This document shows positions 34,301 through 48,162 of a stretch of DNA of 64,000 nt, one piece after another (the stretch's first letter is position 1; each line of letters starts with the position of its first letter). Below the pieces are notes generated by a model. The model made no database searches. It saw only the letters and a list, made by a program, of their open reading frames with translations, and was not told where the DNA came from. Origin of the DNA: Hippasteria phrygiana (Eukaryota; Echinodermata; Asteroidea; Valvatida; Goniasteridae); NCBI GenBank assembly GCA_037893225.1, contig JAZGUH010000489.1:372001-436000 (forward strand), in the 5' to 3' direction. Both the position numbers and the translations under genes were made by a program.

Positions 34301-37300
34301 ATCTAGGCCTGCAAGCTGTCTATCTCACTAGGCCATTCCAGTTCTGTCCATGATGATCTTGGGTGGCCTCGAGGACTTGACAGCCAGGAGCCAGATGTTG
34401 ATCTCTCCTGAAGTTGATTGAAAAATAATGTAAGCGAGTTAGGAATATTAAAATTAGTGTTAGAGTTAAGGGTTTGAGTTCAAGTGTTACAGTGCAAGTG
34501 TTAGGGTTAAGGTTCGAGTGCAAGTGTTACAGTGCAAGTGTTACAGTGCAAGTGTTACAGTGCAAGTGCTACTGATCGGAATATTAGAATTAGTGTTAGA
34601 GTGCAAGTGTCACAGTGCAAGTGTCACAGTGCAAGTGTCACAGTGCAAGTGTCACAGTGCAAGTGTCACAGTGCAAGTGTCACAGTGCAAGTGTCACAGT
34701 GCAAGTGTCACAGTGCAAGTGCTAGTGATCGGGTTAGAATGTGAGAGTAAGAGAGAAGGAGAGTCAGAGGTAGAGAGAGGGTTAGACTTACTCATCTACT
34801 AAACAGCGTAGGTCTATTGTGCTGATCTAGGCCTGCAAGCTGTCTATCTCACTAGGCCATTCCAGTTCTATCCATGATGATCTTGGGTGGCCTCGAGGTC
34901 TTGACAGCCAGGAGCCGGATGTTGATCTCTCCTGAAGTTGATGGAAAAATAGAGTAAGCGAGTTAAGAATATTAAAATTAGTGTTAGAGTTAAGGGTTTG
35001 AGTTCAAGTGTTACAGTGCAAGTGTTAGGGTTAAGGTTCGAGTGCAAGTGTTACAGTGCAAGTGTTACAGTGCAAGTGTTACAGTGCAAGTGCTACTGAT
35101 CGGAATATTAGAATTAGTGTTAGAGTGCAAGTGTCACAGTGCAAGTGTCACAGTGCAAGTGTCACAGTGCAAGTGTCACAGTGCAAGTGTCACAGTGCAA
35201 GTGTCACAGTGCAAGTGTCACAGTGCAAGTGCTAGTGATCGGGTTAGAATGTGAGAGTAAGAGAGAAGGAGAGTCAGAGGTAGAGAGAGGGTTAGACTTA
35301 CTCATCTACTAAACAGCGTAGGTCTATTGTGCTGATCTAGGCCTGCAAGCTGTCTATCTCACTAGGCCATTCCAGTTCTATCCATGATGATCTTGGGTGG
35401 CCTTGAGGTCTTGACAGCCAGGAGCCGGATGTTGATCTCTCCTGAAGTTGATGGAAAAATAGAGTAAGCGAGTTAAGAATATTAAAATTAGTGTTAGAGT
35501 TAAGGGTTTGAGTTCAAGTGTTAGGGTTAAGGTTCGAGTGCAAGTGTTACAGTGCAAGTGTTACAGTGCAAGTGTTACAGTGCAAGTGTTACAGTGCAAG
35601 TGCTACTGATCGGGTTAGAATGTGAGAGTAAGAGAGAAGGAGAGTCAGAGGTAGAGAGAGTGTTACACTTACTCATCTACTAAACAGCGTAGGTCTATTG
35701 TGCTGATCTAGGCCTGCAAGCTGTCTATCTCACTAGGCCATTCCAGTTCTGTCCATGATGATCTTGGGTGGCCTCGAGGACTTGACAGCCAGGAGCCAGA
35801 TGTTGATCTCTCCTGAAGTTGATGGAAAAATAATGTAAGCGAGTTAGGAATATTAAAATTAGTGTTAGAGTTAAGGGTTTGAGTTCAAGTGTTACAGTGC
35901 AAGTGTTAGGGTTAAGGTTCGAGTGCAAGTGTTACAGTGCAAGTGTTACAGTGCAAGTGTTACAGTGCAAGTGCTACTGATCGGAATATTAGAATTAGTG
36001 TTAGAGTGCAAGTGTCACAGTGCAAGTGTCACAGTGCAAGTGTCACAGTGCAAGTGTCACAGTGCAAGTGTCACAGTGCAAGTGTCACAGTGCAAGTGTC
36101 ACAGTGCAAGTGCTAGTGATCGGGTTAGAATGTGAGAGTAAGAGAGAAGGAGAGTCAGAGGTAGAGAGAGGGTTAGACTTACTCATCTACTAAACAGCGT
36201 AGGTCTATTGTGCTGATCTAGGCCTGCAAGCTGTCTATCTCACTAGGCCATTCCAGTTCTATCCATGATGATCTTGGGTGGCCTCGAGGTCTTGACAGCC
36301 AGGAGCCGGATGTTGATCTCTCCTGAAGTTGATGGAAAAATAGAGTAAGCGAGTTAAGAATATTAAAATTAGTGTTAGAGTTAAGGGTTTGAGTTCAAGT
36401 GTTAGGGTTAAGGTTCGAGTGCAAGTGTTACAGTGCAAGTGTTACAGTGCAAGTGTTACAGTGCAAGTGTTACAGTGCAAGTGTTACAGTGCAAGTGTTA
36501 CAGTGCAAGTGCTACTGATCGGGTTAGAATGTGAGAGTAAGAGAGAAGGAGAGTCAGAGGTAGAGAGAGTGTTACACTTACTCATCTACTAAACAGCGTA
36601 GGTCTATTGTGCTGATCTAGGCCTGCAAGCTGTCTATCTCACTAGGCCATTCCAGTTCTGTCCATGATGATCTTGGGTGGCCTCGAGGACTTGACAGCCA
36701 GGAGCCAGATGTTGATCTCTCCTGAAGTTGATTGAAAAATAATGTAAGCGAGTTAGGAATATTAAAATTAGTGTTAGAGTTAAGGGTTTGAGTTCAAGTG
36801 TTACAGTGCAAGTGTTAGGGTTAAGGTTCGAGTGCAAGTGTTACAGTGCAAGTGTTACAGTGCAAGTGTTACAGTGCAAGTGCTACTGATCGGAATATTA
36901 GAATTAGTGTTAGAGTGCAAGTGTCACAGTGCAAGTGTCACAGTGCAAGTGTCACAGTGCAAGTGTCACAGTGCAAGTGTCACAGTGCAAGTGTCACAGT
37001 GCAAGTGTCACAGTGCAAGTGTCACAGTGCAAGTGTCACAGTGCAAGTGTCACAGTGCAAGTGTCACAGTGCAAGTGCTAGTGATCGGGTTAGAATGTGA
37101 GAGTAAGAGAGAAGGAGAGTCAGAGGTAGAGAGAGGGTTAGACTTACTCATCTACTAAACAGCGTAGGTCTATTGTGCTGATCTAGGCCTGCAAGCTGTC
37201 TATCTCACTAGGCCATTCCAGTTCTATCCATGATGATCTTGGGTGGCCTCGAGGTCTTGACAGCCAGGAGCCGGATGTTGATCTCTCCTGAAGTTGATGG

Positions 37301-39753
37301 AAAAATAGAGTAAGCGAGTTAAGAATATTAAAATTAGTGTTAGAGTTAAGGGTTTGAGTTCAAGTGTTAGGGTTAAGGTTCGAGTGCAAGTGTTACAGTG
37401 CAAGTGTTACAGTGCAAGTGTTACAGTGCAAGTGTTACAGTGCAAGTGCTACTGATCGGGTTAGAATGTGAGAGTAAGAGAGAAGGAGAGTCAGAGGTAG
37501 AGAGAGTGTTACACTTACTCATCTACTAAACAGCGTAGGTCTATTGTGCTGATCTAGGCCTGCAAGCTGTCTATCTCACTAGGCCATTCCAGTTCTGTCC
37601 ATGATGATCTTGGGTGGCCTCGAGGACTTGACAGCCAGGAGCCAGATGTTGATCTCTCCTGAAGTTGATTGAAAAATAATGTAAGCGAGTTAGGAATATT
37701 AAAATTAGTGTTAGAGTTAAGGGTTTGAGTTCAAGTGTTACAGTGCAAGTGTTAGGGTTAAGGTTCGAGTGCAAGTGTTACAGTGCAAGTGTTACAGTGC
37801 AAGTGTTACAGTGCAAGTGCTACTGATCGGAATATTAGAATTAGTGTTAGAGTGCAAGTGTCACAGTGCAAGTGTCACAGTGCAAGTGTCACAGTGCAAG
37901 TGTCACAGTGCAAGTGTCACAGTGCAAGTGTCACAGTGCAAGTGTCACAGTGCAAGTGTCACAGTGCAAGTGCTAGTGATCGGGTTAGAATGTGAGAGTA
38001 AGAGAGAAGGAGAGTCAGAGGTAGAGAGAGGGTTAGACTTACTCATCTACTAAACAGCGTAGGTCTATTGTGCTGATCTAGGCCTGCAAGCTGTCTATCT
38101 CACTAGGCCATTCCAGTTCTATCCATGATGATCTTGGGTGGCCTCGAGGTCTTGACAGCCAGGAGCCGGATGTTGATCTCTCCTGAAGTTGATGGAAAAA
38201 TAGAGTAAGCGAGTTAAGAATATTAAAATTAGTGTTAGAGTTAAGGGTTTGAGATCAAGTGTTACAGTGCAAGTCTTAGGGTTAAGGTTCGAGTGCAAGT
38301 GTTACAGTGCAAGTGTTACAGTGCAAGTGTTACAGTGCAAGTGCTACTGATCGGAATATTAGAATTAGTGTTAGAGTGCAAGTGTCACAGTGCAAGTGTC
38401 ACAGTGCAAGTGTCACAGTGCAAGTGTCACAGTGCAAGTGTCACAGTGCAAGTGTCACAGTGCAAGTGTCACAGTGCAAGTGTCACAGTGCAAGTGCTAG
38501 TGATCGGGTTAGAATGTGAGAGTAAGAGAGAAGGAGAGTCAGAGGTAGAGAGAGGGTTAGACTTACTCATCTACTAAACAGCGTAGGTCTATTGTGCTGA
38601 TCTAGGCCTGCAAGCTGTCTATCTCACTAGGCCATTCCAGTTCTATCCATGATGATCTTGGGTGGCCTTGAGGTCTTGACAGCCAGGAGCCGGATGTTGA
38701 TCTCTCCTGAAGTTGATGGAAAAATAGAGTAAGCGAGTTAAGAATATTAAAATTAGTGTTAGAGTTAAGGGTTTGAGTTCAAGTGTTAGGGTTAAGGTTC
38801 GAGTGCAAGTGTTACAGTGCAAGTGTTACAGTGCAAGTGTTACAGTGCAAGTGTTACAGTGCAAGTGCTACTGATCGGGTTAGAATGTGAGAGTAAGAGA
38901 GAAGGAGAGTCAGAGGTAGAGAGAGTGTTACACTTACTCATCTACTAAACAGCGTAGGTCTATTGTGCTGATCTAGGCCTGCAAGCTGTCTATCTCACTA
39001 GGCCATTCCAGTTCTGTCCATGATGATCTTGGGTGGCCTCGAGGACTTGACAGCCAGGAGCCAGATGTTGATCTCTCCTGAAGTTGATGGAAAAATAATG
39101 TAAGCGAGTTAGGAATATTAAAATTAGTGTTAGAGTTAAGGGTTTGAGTTCAAGTGTTACAGTGCAAGTGTTAGGGTTAAGGTTCGAGTGCAAGTGTTAC
39201 AGTGCAAGTGTTACAGTGCAAGTGTTACAGTGCAAGTGCTACTGATCGGAATATTAGAATTAGTGTTAGAGTGCAAGTGTCACAGTGCAAGTGTCACAGT
39301 GCAAGTGTCACAGTGCAAGTGTCACAGTGCAAGTGTCACAGTGCAAGTGTCACAGTGCAAGTGTCACAGTGCAAGTGCTAGTGATCGGGTTAGAATGTGA
39401 GAGTAAGAGAGAAGGAGAGTCAGAGGTAGAGAGAGGGTTAGACTTACTCATCTACTAAACAGCGTAGGTCTATTGTGCTGATCTAGGCCTGCAAGCTGTC
39501 TATCTCACTAGGCCATTCCAGTTCTATCCATGATGATCTTGGGTGGCCTCGAGGTCTTGACAGCCAGGAGCCGGATGTTGATCTCTCCTGAAGTTGATGG
39601 AAAAATAGAGTAAGCGAGTTAAGAATATTAAAATTAGTGTTAGAGTTAAGGGTTTGAGTTCAAGTGTTAGGGTTAAGGTTCGAGTGCAAGTGTTACAGTG
39701 CAAGTGTTACAGTGCAAGTGTTACAGTGCAAGTGTTACAGTGCAAGTGCTACT
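28336..39753 (+). repeat. Array segment F: units 61-85, with a recurring 2.86-kb six-unit block
   Basis: Starts and classes: 28336 S, 28707 L8, 29231 S, 29602 L8, 30126 L8, 30650 S, 31021 L7, 31531 hybrid, 31930 S5, 32315 L11, 32881 S5, 33266 L11, 33832 S, 34203 L8, 34727 L7, 35237 S, 35608 L7, 36118 S6 (399 bp), 36517 L11, 37083 S, 37454 L8, 37978 L8, 38502 S, 38873 L7, 39383 S. The order L11-S-L8-L(7/8)-S-L7 occurs at 33266-36117 and 36517-39382. It also occurs from 27770 to 31530 with one extra S-L8 pair of 895 bp. Two private changes lie near 38254 (gagatcaag) and 38275 (gtcttaggg). Confidence 0.92.
31531..31929 (+). repeat. Hybrid unit 68: TTACA copies joined directly to TCACA copies
   Basis: An S-type core with ttaggg, then three TTACA and three TCACA 14-mers without the 41-bp spacer, closed by ctagt. 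At 399 bp it falls on the S ladder. The simplest origin is an exchange in register between a TTACA array and a TCACA array, which removed the spacer. Confidence 0.9.
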
Positions 39754-40086
39754 GATCGGGTTAGAATGTGAGAGTAAGAGAGAAGGAGAGTCAGAGGTAG
39801 AGAGAGTGTTAGACTTACTCATCTACTAAACAGCGTAGGTCTATTGTGCTGATTGAGGCCTGCAAGCTGTCTATCTCACTAGGCCATTCCAGTTCTGTCC
39901 ATGATGATCTTGGGTGGCCTTGAGGTCTTGACAGCCAGGAGCCGGATGTTGATCTCTTCTGAAGTTGATCTCTCCTGAAGTTGATGGAAAAATAGAGTAA
40001 GCGAGTTAGGAATATTAAAATTAGTGTTAAAGTTAAGAGTTTGAGTTCAAGTGTTAGGGTTAAGGTTCGAGGGCAAGTGTTAGAGT

Positions 40087-40265
40087 TAAGGCATTGTCAC
40101 ACAAAGCAATTTTTACAAGCAATTTGTGAACAACTAACAGCGCTGCAGCCGAAAAGAAATGCTTGCAGAGCAATGAAGACATTTTTCTTCTGAAGAAAAT
40201 TATGTGAAAATATAAATTTCTATATTTTCCTATATGGAATTTGGTTGGATGTGATTGCATGTCCC
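40087..40265. mobile_element. 179-bp insert, copy 2
   Basis: By eye the same sequence as 6512-6690, with the same ttagagt flanks (left one 40080-40086). The host unit also has the same surrounding variants, so this copy arose by duplication of the unit and not by a second insertion. Confidence 0.45.
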
Positions 40266-43200
40266 TTAGAGTGAGTGCAAGTGTTACAGTGCAAGTGTTA
40301 CAGTGCAAGTGTTACAGTGCAAGTGTTACAGTGCAAGTGTTACAGTGCAAGTGTTACAGTGCAAGTGTTACAGTGCAAGTGTTACAGTGCAAGTGTTACA
40401 GTGCAACTGCTACTGATCGGGTTAGAATGTGAGAGTAAGAGAGAAGGAGAGTCAGAGGTAGAGAGAGTGTTACACTTACTCATCTACTAAACAGCGTAGG
40501 TCTATTGTGCTGATCTAGGCCTGCAAGCTGTCTATCTCACTAGGCCATTCCAGTTCTGTCCATGATGATCTTGGGTGGCCTCGAGGTCTTGACAGCCTGG
40601 AGCCGGATGTTGATCTCTCCTGAAGTTGATGGAAAAATAGAGTAAGCGAGTTAAGAATATTAAAATTAGTGTTAGAGTTAAGGGTTTGAGTTCAAGTGTT
40701 AGGGTTAAGGTTCGAGTGCAAGTGTTACAGTGCAAGTGTTACAGTGCAAGTGTTACAGTGCAAGTGTTACAGTGCAAGTGTTACAGTGCAAGTGCTACTG
40801 ATCGGGTTAGAATGTGAGAGTAAGAGAGAAGGAGAGTCAGAGGTAGAGAGAGTGTTACACTTACTCATCTACTAAACAGCGTAGGTCTATTGTGCTGATC
40901 TAGGCCTGCAAGCTGTCTATCTCACTAGGCCATTCCAGTTCTGTCCATGATGATCTTGGGTGGCCTCGAGGTCTTGACAGCCAGGAGCCGGATGTTGATC
41001 TCTCCTGAAGTTGATGGAAAAATAGAGTAAGCGAGTTAAGAATATTAAAATTAGTGTTAGAGTTAAGGGTTTGAGTTCAAGTGTTACAGTGCAAGTGTTA
41101 GGGTTAAGGTTCGAGTGCAAGTGTTACAGTGCAAGTGTTACAGTGCAAGTGTTACAGTGCAAGTGCTACTGATCGGAATATTAGAATTAGTGTTAGAGTG
41201 CAAGTGTCACAGTGCAAGTGTCACAGTGCAAGTGTCACAGTGCAAGTGTCACAGTGCAAGTGTCACAGTGCAAGTGTCACAGTGCAAGTGTCACAGTGCA
41301 AGTGTCACAGTGCAAGTGTCACAGTGCAAGTGCTAGTGATCGGGTTAGAATGTGAGAGTAAGAGAGAAGGAGAGTCAGAGGTAGAGAGAGGGTTAGACTT
41401 ACTCATCTACTAAACAGCGTAGGTCTATTGTGCTGATCTAGGCCTGCAAGCTGTCTATCTCACTAGGCCATTCCAGTTCTATCCATGATGATCTTGGGTG
41501 GCCTCGAGGTCTTGACAGCTAGGAGCCGGATGTTGATCTCTCCTGAAGTTGATGGAAAAATAGAGTAAGCGAGTTAAGAATATTAAAATTAGTGTTAGAG
41601 TTAAGGGTTTGAGTTCAAGTGTTACAGTGCAAGTGTTAGGGTTAAGGTTCGAGTGCAAGTGTTACAGTGCAAGTGTTACAGTGCAAGTGTTACAGTGCAA
41701 GTGCTACTGATCGGAATATTATAATTAGTGTTAGAGTGCAAGTGTCACAGTGCAAGTGTCACAGTGCAAGTGTCACAGTGCAAGTGTCACAGTGCAAGTG
41801 TCACAGTGCAAGTGCTAGTGATCGGGTTAGAATGTGAGAGTAAGAGAGAAGGAGAGTCAGAGGTAGAGAGAGGGTTAGACTTACTCATCTACTAAACAGC
41901 GTAGGTCTATTGTGCTGATCTAGGCCTGCAAGCTGTCTATCTCACTAGGCCATTCCAGTTCTATCCATGATGATCTTGGGTGGCCTCGAGGTCTTGACAG
42001 CCAGGAGCCGGATGTTGATCTCTCCTGAAGTTGATGGAAAAATAGAGTAAGCGAGTTAAGAATATTAAAATTAGTGTTAGAGTTAAGGGTTTGAGTTCAA
42101 GTGTTAGGGTTAAGGTTCGAGTGCAAGTGTTACAGTGCAAGTGTTACAGTGCAAGTGTTACAGTGCAAGTGTTACAGTGCAAGTGCTACTGATCGGGTTA
42201 GAATGTGAGAGTAAGAGAGAAGGAGAGTCAGAGGTAGAGAGAGTGTTACACTTACTCATCTACTAAACAGCGTAGGTCTATTGTGCTGATCTAGGCCTGC
42301 AAGCTGTCTATCTCACTAGGCCATTCCAGTTCTGTCCATGATGATCTTGGGTGGCCTCGAGGACTTGACAGCCAGGAGCCAGATGTTGATCTCTCCTGAA
42401 GTTGATTGAAAAATAATGTAAGCGAGTTAGGAATATTAAAATTAGTGTTAGAGTTAAGGGTTTGAGTTCAAGTGTTACAGTGCAAGTGTTAGGGTTAAGG
42501 TTCGAGTGCAAGTGTTACAGTGCAAGTGTTACAGTGCAAGTGTTACAGTGCAAGTGCTACTGATCGGAATATTAGAATTAGTGTTAGAGTGCAAGTGTCA
42601 CAGTGCAAGTGTCACAGTGCAAGTGTCACAGTGCAAGTGTCACAGTGCAAGTGTCACAGTGCAAGTGTCACAGTGCAAGTGTCACAGTGCAAGTGTCACA
42701 GTGCAAGTGTCACAGTGCAAGTGCTAGTGATCGGGTTAGAATGTGAGAGTAAGAGAGAAGGAGAGTCAGAGGTAGAGAGAGGGTTAGACTTACTCATCTA
42801 CTAAACAGCGTAGGTCTATTGTGCTGATCTAGGCCTGCAAGCTGTCTATCTCACTAGGCCATTCCAGTTCTATCCATGATGATCTTGGGTGGCCTCGAGG
42901 TCTTGACAGCTAGGAGCCGGATGTTGATCTCTCCTGAAGTTGATGGAAAAATAGAGTAAGCGAGTTAAGAATATTAAAATTAGTGTTAGAGTTAAGGGTT
43001 TGAGTTCAAGTGTTACAGTGCAAGTGTTAGGGTTAAGGTTCGAGTGCAAGTGTTACAGTGCAAGTGTTACAGTGCAAGTGTTACAGTGCAAGTGCTACTG
43101 ATCGGAATATTAGAATTAGTGTTAGAGTGCAAGTGTCACAGTGCAAGTGTCACAGTGCAAGTGTCACAGTGCAAGTGTCACAGTGCAAGTGTCACAGTGC

Positions 43201-46200
43201 AAGTGTCACAGTGCAAGTGTCACAGTGCAAGTGTCACAGTGCAAGTGTCACAGTGCAAGTGTCACAGTGCAAGTGTCACAGTGCAAGTGTCACAGTGCAA
43301 GTGCTAGTGATCGGGTTAGAATGTGAGAGTAAGAGAGAAGGAGAGTCAGAGGTAGAGAGAGGGTTAGACTTACTCATCTACTAAACAGCGTAGGTCTATT
43401 GTGCTGATCTAGGCCTGCAAGCTGTCTATCTCACTAGGCCATTCCAGTTCTATCCATGATGATCTTGGGTGGCCTCGAGGTCTTGACAGCCAGGAGCCGG
43501 ATGTTGATCTCCCCTGAAGTTGATGGAAAAATAGAGTAAGCGAGTTAAGAATATTAAAATTAGTGTTAGAGTTAAGGGTTTGAGTTCAAGTGTTAGGGTT
43601 AAGGTTCGAGTGCAAGTGTTACAGTGCAAGTGTTACAGTGCAAGTGTTACAGTGCAAGTGTTACAGTGCAAGTGCTACTGATCGGGTTAGAATGTGAGAG
43701 TAAGAGAGAAGGAGAGTCAGAGGTAGAGAGAGTGTTACACTTACAAATCTACTAAACAGCGTAGGTCTATTGTGCTGATCTAGGCCTGGAAGCTGTCTAT
43801 CTCACTAGGCCATTCCAGTTCTGTCCATGATGATCTTGGATGGCCTCGAGGACTTGACAGCCAGGAGCCAGATGTTGATCTCTCCTGAAGTTGATTGAAA
43901 AATAGAGTAAGCGAGTTAGGAATATTAAAATTAGTGTTAGAGTTAAGGGTTTGAGTTCAAGTGTTACAGTGCAAGTGTTAGGGTTAAGGTTCGAGTGCAA
44001 GTGTTACAGTGCAAGTGTTACAGTGCAAGTGTTACAGTGCAAGTGCTACTGATCGGAATATTAGAATTAGTGTTAGAGTGCAAGTGTCACAGTGCAAGTG
44101 TCACAGTGCAAGTGTCACAGTGCAAGTGTCACAGTGCAAGTGTCACAGTGCAAGTGTCACAGTGCAAGTGTCACAGTGCAAGTGTCACAGTGCAAGTGTC
44201 ACAGTGCAAGTGTCACAGTGCAAGTGCTAGTGATCGGGTTAGAATGTGAGAGTAAGAGAGAAGGAGAGTCAGAGGTAGAGAGAGGGTTAGACTTACTCAT
44301 CTACTAAACAGCGTAGGTCTATTGTGCTGATCTAGGCCTGCAAGCTGTCTATCTCACTAGGCCATTCCAGTTCTATCCATGATGATCTTGGGTGGCCTCG
44401 AGGTCTTGACAGCCAGGAGCCGGATGTTGATCTCTCCTGAAGTTGATGGAAAAATAGAGTAAGCGAGTTAAGAATATTAAAATTAGTGTTAGAGTTAAGG
44501 GTTTGAGTTCAAGTGTTACAGTGCAAGTGTTAGGGTTAAGGTTCGAGTGCAAGTGTTACAGTGCAAGTGTTACAGTGCAAGTGTTACAGTGCAAGTGCTA
44601 CTGATCGGAATATTAGAATTAGTGTTAGAGTGCAAGTGTCACAGTGCAAGTGTCACAGTGCAAGTGTCACAGTGCAAGTGTCACAGTGCAAGTGTCACAG
44701 TGCAAGTGTCACAGTGCAAGTGTCACAGTGCAAGTGTCACAGTGCAAGTGTCACAGTGCAAGTGTCACAGTGCAAGTGTCACAGTGCAAGTGCTAGTGAT
44801 CGGGTTAGAATGTGAGAGTAAGAGAGAAGGAGAGTCAGAGGTAGAGAGAGGGTTAGACTTACTCATCTACTAAACAGCGTAGGTCTATTGTGCTGATCTA
44901 GGCCTGCAAGCTGTCTATCTCACTAGGCCATTCCAGTTCTATCCATGATGATCTTGGGTGGCCTCGAGGTCTTGACAGCCAGGAGCCGGATGTTGATCTC
45001 TCCTGAAGTTGATGGAAAAATAGAGTAAGCGAGTTAAGAATATTAAAATTAGTGTTAGAGTTAAGGGTTTGAGTTCAAGTGTTACAGTGCAAGTGTTAGG
45101 GTTAAGGTTCGAGTGCAAGTGTTACAGTGCAAGTGTTACAGTGCAAGTGTTACAGTGCAAGTGCTACTGATCGGAATATTAGAATTAGTGTTAGAGTGCA
45201 AGTGTCACAGTGCAAGTGTCACAGTGCAAGTGTCACAGTGCAAGTGTCACAGTGCAAGTGTCACAGTGCAAGTGTCACAGTGCAAGTGTCACAGTGCAAG
45301 TGTCACAGTGCAAGTGTCACAGTGCAAGTGTCACAGTGCAAGTGTCACAGTGCAAGTGTCACAGTGCAAGTGTCACAGTGCAAGTGTCACAGTGCAAGTG
45401 CTAGTGATCGGGTTAGAATGTGAGAGTAAGAGAGAAGGAGAGTCAGAGGTAGAGAGAGGGTTAGACTTACTCATCTACTAAACAGCGTAGGTCTATTGTG
45501 CTGATCTAGGCCTGCAAGCTGTCTATCTCACTAGGCCATTCCAGTTCTATCCATGATGATCTTGGGTGGCCTTGAGGTCTTGACAGCCAGGAGCCGGATG
45601 TTGATCTCTCCTGAAGTTGATGGAAAAATAGAGTAAGCGAGTTAAGAATATTAAAATTAGTGTTAGAGTTAAGGGTTTGAGTTCAAGTGTTAGGGTTAAG
45701 GTTCGAGTGCAAGTGTTACAGTGCAAGTGTTACAGTGCAAGTGTTACAGTGCAAGTGTTACAGTGCAAGTGCTACTGATCGGGTTAGAATGTGAGAGTAA
45801 GAGAGAAGGACAGTCAGAGGTAGAGAGAGTGTTACACTTACTCATCTACTAAACAGCGTAGGTCTATTGTGCTGATCTAGGCCTGCAAGCTGTCTATCTC
45901 ACTAGGCCATTCCAGTTCTGTCCATGATGATCTTGGGTGGCCTCGAGGACTTGACAGCCAGGAGCCAGAGGTTGATCTCTCCTGAAGTTGATTGAAAAAT
46001 AATGTAAGCGAGTTAGGAATATTAAAATTAGTGTTAGAGTTAAGGGTTTGAGTTCAAGTGTTACAGTGCAAGTGTTAGGGTTAAGGTTCGAGTGCAAGTG
46101 TTACAGTGCAAGTGTTACAGTGCAAGCGTTACAGTGCAAGTGCTACTGATCGGAATATTAGAATTAGTGTTAGAGTGCAAGTGTCACAGTGCAAGTGTCA

Positions 46201-47195
46201 CAGTGCAAGTGTCACAGTGCAAGTGTCACAGTGCAAGTGTCACAGTGCAAGTGTCACAGTGCAAGTGTCACAGTGCAAGTGTCACAGTGCAAGTGTCACA
46301 GTGCAAGTGTCACAGTGCAAGTGCTAGTGATCGGGTTAGAATGTGAGAGTAAGAGAGAAGGAGAGTCAGAGGTAGAGAGATGGTTAGACTTACTCATCTA
46401 CTAAACAGCGTAGGTCTATTGTGCTGATCTAGGCCTGCAAGCTGTCTATCTCACTAGGCCATTCCAGTTCTATCCATGATGATCTTGGGTGGCCTCGAGG
46501 TCTTGACAGCCAGGAGCCGGATGTTGATCTCTCCTGAAGTTGATGGAAAAATAGAGTAAGCGAGTTAAGAATATTAAAATTAGTGTTAGAGTTAAGGGTT
46601 TGAGTTCAAGTGTTACAGTGCAAGTGTTAGGGTTAAGGTTCGAGTGCAAGTGTTACAGTGCAAGTGTTACAGTGCAAGTGTTACAGTGCAAGTGCTACTG
46701 ATCGGAATATTAGAATTAGTGTTAGAGTGCAAGTGTCACAGTGCAAGTGTCACAGTGCAAGTGTCACAGTGCAAGTGTCACAGTGCAAGTGTCACAGTGC
46801 AAGTGTCACAGTGCAAGTGTCACAGTGCAAGTGCTAGTGATCGGGTTAGAATGTGAGAGTAAGAGAGAAGGAGAGTCAGAGGTAGAGAGAGGGTTAGACT
46901 TACTCATCTACTAAACAGCGTAGGTCTATTGTGCTGATCTAGGCCTGCAAGCTGTCTATCTCACTAGGCCATTCCAGTTCTATCCATGATGATATTGGGT
47001 GGCCTCGAGGTCTTGACAGCCAGGAGCCGGATGTTGATCTCCCCTGAAGTTGATGGAAAAATAGAGTAAGCGAGTTAAGAATATTAAAATTAGTGTTAGA
47101 GTTAAGGGTTTGAGTTCAAGTGTTAGGGTTAAGGTTCGAGTGCAAGTGTTACAGTGCAAGTGTTACAGTGCAAGTGTTACAGTGCAAGTGCTACT

Positions 47196-47610
47196 GATCG
47201 GGTTAGAATGTGAGAGTAAGAGAGAAGGAGAGTCAGAGGTAGAGAGAGTGTTACACTTACTCATCTACTAAACAGCGTAGGTCTATTGTGCTGATCTAGG
47301 CCTGGAAGCTGTCTATCTCACTAGGCCATTCCAGTTCTGTCCATGATGATCTTGGATGGCCTCGAGGTCTTGACAGCCAGGAGCCGGATGTTGATCTCTC
47401 CTGAAGTTGATGGAAAAATAGAGTATGCGAGTTAAGAATATTAAAATTAGTGTTAGAGTTAAGGGTTTGAGTTCAAGTGTTACAGTGCAAGTGTTACAGT
47501 GCAAGTGTTACAGTGCAAGTGTTACAGTGCAAGTGTTACAGTGCAAGTGTTACAGTGCAAGTGTTACAGTGCAAGTGTTACTGTGCAAGTGTTACAGTGC
47601 AAGTGCTAGT
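47196..47610 (+). repeat. T unit 101: core plus nine TTACA copies
   Basis: 415 bp, no ttaggg block, spacer or TCACA copies. The eighth 14-mer is ttactg, as in the 14-copy T units, so this array is five copies shorter on the right of the variant. It also has gagtatgcg (47426) in place of gagtaagcg. Confidence 0.92.
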
Positions 47611-48162
47611 GATCGGGTTAGAATGTGAGAGTAAGAGAGAAGGAGAGTCAGAGGTAGAGAGAGGGTTAGACTTACTCATCTACTAAACAGCGTAGGTCTA
47701 TTGTGCTGATCTAGGCCTGGAAGCTGTCTATCTCACTAGGCCATTCCAGTTCTGTCCATGATGATCTTGGATGGCCTCGAGGACTTGACAGCCAGGAGCC
47801 AGATGTTGATCTCTCCTGAAGTTGATTGAAAAATAGAGTAAGCGAGTTAGGAATATTAAAATTAGTGTTAGAGTTAAGGGTTTGAGTTCAAGTGTTACAG
47901 TGCAAGTGTTAGGGTTAAGGTTCGAGTGCAAGTGTTACAGTGCAAGTGTTACAGTGCAAGTGTTACAGTGCAAGTGCTACTGATCGGAATATTAGAATTA
48001 GTGTTAGAGTGCAAGTGTCACAGTGCAAGTGTCACAGTGCAAGTGTCACAGTGCAAGTGTCACAGTGCAAGTGTCACAGTGCAAGTGTCACAGTGCAAGT
48101 GTCACAGTGCAAGTGTCACAGTGCAAGTGTCACAGTGCAAGTGTCACAGTGCAAGTGCTAGT
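47611..48162 (+). repeat. Chimeric unit 102
   Basis: Starts with ggttagac and catctac, then changes to ggcctggaag (near 47719), ttctgtcc, gaggacttg and ccagatg, like the acaaatc unit at 43680 (same length, 552 bp). The switch between about 47670 and 47719 marks an unequal exchange. The same chimera is found 10283 bp downstream at 57894. Confidence 0.85.
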
